DNA of 10,217 bases, taken from contig CADCQC010000128.1 of the NCBI GenBank assembly GCA_902803455.1, forward strand, positions 1-10,217. Reading direction: 5' to 3'. The translations under genes and the position numbers were made by a program. Shown piece by piece: positions 7,255 to 10,217 of this stretch (its first letter is position 1; each line of letters starts with the position of its first letter). Below the pieces are notes generated by a model that was not told the DNA's origin, did not search any database, and saw only the letters and a program-made list of their open reading frames with translations. This DNA is from an uncultured Prevotellaceae bacterium. GTDB lineage: Bacteria > Bacteroidota > Bacteroidia > Bacteroidales > Bacteroidaceae.

Positions 7255-9024
7255 TTATTGATTTTCTTGACTTACATCAACTCGAATTTGCAATTCTTGC
7301 AGTTGTTTGGGGTCGAGTTGTGACGGAGCGTCCAGCATGACATCGCGCCCGCTGTTGTTCTTGGGGAAGGCGATGCAGTCTCGTATACTGTCGAGTTTGG
7401 CGAAGATAGAGACAAAGCGGTCGAGTCCGAAAGCCAGTCCTGCATGAGGAGGAGCGCCATACTTAAACGCATTGATGAGGAAGCCAAACTGCGCCATGGC
7501 CCTCTCGGGTGTGAAGCCCAGGATATCAAACATTTTGGCTTGCAGTTTTCCATCATGGATACGCAGACTTCCGCCACCCACCTCGATACCATTGCACACA
7601 AAATCGTATGCCATCGCTCTGACGTTCTCTGGATGCTCGTCGAGCAATGGGATATCTTCTGGGTTGGGCATGGTGAAGGGGTGGTGTGTGGCCATGAGAC
7701 GCTGTTCCTCGTCGCTCCACTCAAACAAGGGGAAGTCAACAATCCAGAGACACTCAAACTTGTTTTTGTCGCGCAGTCCCAATCTCTCTGCCATCTCGAG
7801 TCTCAACGTACAGAGCTGCACCCTTGTCTTGTTGGCATTGTCGCCACTGAGGATGAGGACAAGGTCACCATTGTTGGCCCCCATCTTCTCTTTCAGGGCC
7901 AACAAGGTCTCCTGAGAGTAGAATTTGTCAACACTGCTCTTCACAGAACCATCCTCGTTGTATTTCACGTAAACGAGTCCCTTTGCACCCACCTGCGGGC
8001 GTTTAACGAAGTCGGTAAGCTGGTCAAGCTGTTTTCTGGTGTATGCGGCACATCCCGGCACACAAATACCCCCGATATAGGCCGCCTGGTCGAAGACAGG
8101 GAATGTACCAGTGCCTTTCAACTGATCCATCAGTTCCACGAACTCCATGCCGAAGCGCAGGTCGGGTTTATCGCTGCCAAATCGGCGCATGGCCTCATGC
8201 CAAGTCATCTGTTGCAATTTCTCTGGCAGTTGCACACCAAGAATCTCTTTGAAGAGGTGACGGCACATATCCTCGAAGAGCGAGATGACATCCTCCTGAT
8301 CAACGAAACTCATCTCGCAGTCGATCTGTGTGAACTCCGGTTGTCTGTCGGCCCTGAGGTCCTCGTCGCGAAAACATTTGGCAATCTGGAAATAGCGGTC
8401 GAATCCGCTCACCATGAGCAGTTGCTTAAGCGTCTGTGGACTCTGTGGCAAGGCATAGAACTGTCCAGGATTCATGCGTGAGGGCACGACAAAGTCGCGT
8501 GCGCCCTCTGGTGTAGATCCGATGAGGATCGGCGTCTCCACCTCGATGAAGTCACGTGCGTCGAGGAAATTGCGGATGGCGATGGTCATTTTGTGTCGCA
8601 ATTCCAGATTTTTCCTTACGGCACTACGGCGCAGGTCGAGGTAGCGGTATTTCATGCGGATGTCATCGCCGCCATCGGTCTTGTCCTCGATGGTGAAAGG
8701 CGGAGTAGCACTCTCGCTAAGTATGTTCAGTTGGGTAGCGATGATCTCAATGTCACCCGTGGGCATTTTGGGGTTCTTGCTCTGTCGCTCGCTGACCACC
8801 CCTTTCACCTGGATACAAAATTCACGTCCCAGTTTGTTGGCCCTGTCACACAATTCGCTGTCGCTCTCGTCGTTGAACACCAGCTGCGTGATGCCATAGC
8901 GGTCGCGCAAATCGATGAACGTCATGCCACCCATCTTTCTGCTTCTCTGCACCCATCCGGCGAGTGTCACCTGCTTACCAGCATCAGAGAGCCTGAGCTC
9001 TCCACAAGTATTTGTCCTATACAT
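7255..9024 (-). CDS. aspS: Aspartyl-tRNA synthetase (bacterial type)
   Basis: This class II synthetase charges tRNA-Asp with aspartate in the cytoplasm. The 589-residue protein shows the bacterial AspRS order. The N-terminal OB-fold anticodon domain covers about 1-110, with GWVQRSRKMGGMTFIDLRDR at 23-42. The catalytic core has the QSPQ flipping loop at 194-197 and motif 2 FRDEDLRADRQPEFTQ at 218-233. The bacterial GAD insertion covers about 285-425. Motif 3 is GLAFGLDRF at 529-537. I chose the ATG at 9024 because MYRTNTCGELRLSDAGKQVT aligns with other AspRS N-termini. The frame stays open to an ATG at 9156, but that 44-residue extension has no AspRS similarity and covers the promoter. The residue at the discrimination position (M31, where E. 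coli has Leu) is discussed under findings. Confidence 0.97.
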   Translation of the reverse strand: MYRTNTCGELRLSDAGKQVTLAGWVQRSRKMGGMTFIDLRDRYGITQLVFNDESDSELCDRANKLGREFCIQVKGVVSERQSKNPKMPTGDIEIIATQLNILSESATPPFTIEDKTDGGDDIRMKYRYLDLRRSAVRKNLELRHKMTIAIRNFLDARDFIEVETPILIGSTPEGARDFVVPSRMNPGQFYALPQSPQTLKQLLMVSGFDRYFQIAKCFRDEDLRADRQPEFTQIDCEMSFVDQEDVISLFEDMCRHLFKEILGVQLPEKLQQMTWHEAMRRFGSDKPDLRFGMEFVELMDQLKGTGTFPVFDQAAYIGGICVPGCAAYTRKQLDQLTDFVKRPQVGAKGLVYVKYNEDGSVKSSVDKFYSQETLLALKEKMGANNGDLVLILSGDNANKTRVQLCTLRLEMAERLGLRDKNKFECLWIVDFPLFEWSDEEQRLMATHHPFTMPNPEDIPLLDEHPENVRAMAYDFVCNGIEVGGGSLRIHDGKLQAKMFDILGFTPERAMAQFGFLINAFKYGAPPHAGLAFGLDRFVSIFAKLDSIRDCIAFPKNNSGRDVMLDAPSQLDPKQLQELQIRVDVSQENQ

Positions 9025-9061
9025 GATTCTTGATAAATTTGGTATAAAAATTCTGTTGGTG

Positions 9062-9092
9062 CAAAAGTAGTGATATTCTCTCAAACGGCAAA
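9062..9092 (-). promoter_or_regulatory. Promoter of aspS
   Basis: On the - strand the -7 element is TACTTTTG (complement of 9062-9069), a full TAnnTTTG match. The -33 element is TTTG (complement of 9089-9092), with a 19-bp spacer. The predicted leader is about 30 nt, ending at the ATG at 9024. This placement supports the shorter aspS start. Confidence 0.75.
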
Positions 9093-9126
9093 AGAACGGC
9101 GGTTGTATTTTGATGAGCGAGCATCT

Positions 9127-9153
9127 AAAAAGGGGCAGCCTCACGGTTGCCCC
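9127..9153 (-). terminator. Intrinsic terminator of the SusD-like gene
   Basis: The arms GGGGCA (9132-9137) and TGCCCC (9148-9153) pair; one mismatch and two further G-C pairs lie inside, with a 4-nt loop. On the - strand this is followed by TTTTT (complement of 9127-9131). It lies about 30 nt after the SusD-like stop codon and just upstream of the aspS promoter, so it separates the two units. Confidence 0.85.
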
Positions 9154-9160
9154 CATACTC

Positions 9161-9182
9161 TAACCTAAAGAATTAACCTAAA
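9161..9182 (-). repeat. Short direct repeat TAACCTAAA x2
   Basis: TAACCTAAA occurs at 9161-9169 and again at 9174-9182, a 13-bp period, between the SusD-like stop codon and its terminator. It is too short to identify. It may be chance or a 3'-UTR element. Confidence 0.4.
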
Positions 9183-9184
9183 AA

Positions 9185-10217
9185 CTATTTTCTATATGCA
9201 GGATTCTGATATGCTGCTTTTGCTGCGTCATCCATCTCCAGTCCGTCGATCTGTCCCTGTGGAATCGGACGGATATAATGACCAGGAGTGATTTCACGCT
9301 TGAAGGACATCAGGTCCTTGTCGGTATATCCGTCGCCAGCGATACGATAGTTGGAAGCACGCTCTGTCCACTTTTGTGTGCGCACGAGGTCGAACCAGCG
9401 ATAGCCCTCACCCCAATACTCACGACTACGCTCATCGAGGATGTAATCGACAGTGATGGTAGCAGGTGTTGCGGCAACCATCTCTGCGCTGTGGTCGACA
9501 GAAACGGCCACATTATCGTTTTGCGAGAAGGTCTGCTTGCCAGCACGTGCACGGAGCACGTTGACCAAGTCACGAGCACTCATCGTACCTGTAGCTCCCT
9601 TGACAGCAGCCTCAGCGGCAATAAGGTAGAACTCAGAGAATTTGGCTACATTGAAAGGACGCGGGCTACCACCATTTACCTTGCTTCCCAGTCCGCCAGC
9701 ATTGTCGGTACGATAGATACCAAGTTTCCAGTTGATGGGATACTTTTTACGGCTGATATGGTTGACAGCGACGACGAAGTCGGGACGGCCAGCGATCTCG
9801 CCGAATCCGAGTCTGCCATCAGCGCCGGTATAATTGATATTTGGATCCTCGCTCTCTGGAACCCAGCTGAAGTAAACCTCGTTGGGGCCGACATGCATGC
9901 CATTGGCACCAATCACATAGGGCTCATTATTGCCAGCCTTCTGCCAATTGGTGTGGTAGCGCAGGGTGAAGGTGGCATCGTAGCGGGAATCAATAGCCTT
10001 GACAGCATCTTCCCAAACACCACCCTGCATGAAGTTATCAGCGATAGGTGCCATACGTGTCCAAGGACGTCCGAGAGCCTGAACAGCCTCACGCTGCATG
10101 GGGGTACTGACGGCACCCGAAGCAGCCTTAGCAGTCATCTCGGTGTAGTTCCAAGTCTTCATCCAGTAAGCGAAGTTCTCTGGTGATCCACCACTACCCC
10201 AACCATAGCCAGCGCCA
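9185..10217 (-). CDS. SusD/RagB-family glycan-binding outer-membrane lipoprotein, 5' end outside window
   Basis: SusD-like lipoproteins sit on the cell surface as the lid of a SusC TonB-dependent transporter and capture glycans or other nutrients for import. The visible 343 residues are the C-terminal part. The frame is open to the right edge, and the residues before the first internal Met (GYGWGSGGSPENFAYWM) belong to the same protein. SusD signatures are FSEFYLIAAEAAVKG, a TPR-like helix; ILDERSREYWGEGYRWFDLVRT, the most conserved C-terminal segment of the family; and HYIRPIPQGQID followed by QNPAYRK at the end. The lipoprotein signal and N-terminal part are outside the window, and a susC gene is expected further upstream. 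The ligand cannot be inferred. A terminator follows, so this is the last gene of its unit. Confidence 0.94.
   Translation of the reverse strand, partial: GAGYGWGSGGSPENFAYWMKTWNYTEMTAKAASGAVSTPMQREAVQALGRPWTRMAPIADNFMQGGVWEDAVKAIDSRYDATFTLRYHTNWQKAGNNEPYVIGANGMHVGPNEVYFSWVPESEDPNINYTGADGRLGFGEIAGRPDFVVAVNHISRKKYPINWKLGIYRTDNAGGLGSKVNGGSPRPFNVAKFSEFYLIAAEAAVKGATGTMSARDLVNVLRARAGKQTFSQNDNVAVSVDHSAEMVAATPATITVDYILDERSREYWGEGYRWFDLVRTQKWTERASNYRIAGDGYTDKDLMSFKREITPGHYIRPIPQGQIDGLEMDDAAKAAYQNPAYRK

Noticed and set aside
7444..8481. 345-residue open frame on the + strand opposite aspS
   Set aside because: It lies entirely antisense to a certain gene. The translation shows no recognisable domain and looks like a by-product of aspS codon use.
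9025..9156. 44-residue N-terminal extension of aspS to an upstream ATG at 9156
   Set aside because: The extension lacks AspRS similarity and covers the predicted promoter and part of the preceding terminator. The family-typical N-terminus begins at 9024.
9278..10186. 302-residue open frame on the + strand opposite the SusD-like gene
   Set aside because: It is antisense to a clear SusD-family sequence. Its Thr/Ser/Ile-rich translation resembles no family I know.

Overview
The window looks like a chromosomal segment from a Bacteroidetes bacterium, most likely Prevotella or a close relative. Four things point there. It carries a SusD/RagB-family gene. Its xylose isomerase is of the Bacteroidetes class II type. 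Genes start without Shine-Dalgarno sequences, in A/T-rich leaders. Three intergenic regions hold matches to the Bacteroidetes promoter consensus (-33 TTTG-like, -7 TAnnTTTG) with spacers of 19, 20 and 21 bp. Genes are densely packed and coding regions are moderately GC-rich. I see no tRNA, rRNA, CRISPR array, insertion sequence, phage gene or integration scar.

Layout. On the + strand (1-3640) lie the 3' part of glnS (glutaminyl-tRNA synthetase, cut by the left edge), a cytoplasmic TPR-repeat protein and a DedA-family membrane protein. Gaps are 30 and 3 nt with no promoter visible between them, so they look like one transcription unit. A GC-rich hairpin at about 3662-3687 separates this unit from the convergent xylose genes. 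On the - strand follow xylB then xylA (6589 down to 3714), a two-gene operon with its own promoter. Next come a small gene (7113-6820) encoding a winged-helix protein with a histone-H1-like Lys/Ala/Thr tail, then aspS (aspartyl-tRNA synthetase, 9024-7255). Last is the 3' end of a SusD-like gene that runs off the right edge. The small gene and the SusD-like gene each end in a recognisable intrinsic terminator; aspS and the small gene each have a plausible own promoter.

How the genes work together. XylA and XylB convert D-xylose to xylulose 5-phosphate for the pentose phosphate pathway. The SusD-like protein is a glycan-capture lipoprotein of an outer-membrane SusCD importer whose other parts lie outside the window; no direct link to xylose can be shown. 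GlnRS and AspRS are housekeeping enzymes of translation. The DedA and TPR proteins are probably envelope/membrane-lipid and scaffold functions respectively, but neither substrate nor partner can be read from the sequence.

This is mostly an ordinary core region. The most interesting item is the small winged-helix protein with a histone-like tail. I found no convincing undescribed multi-gene system.
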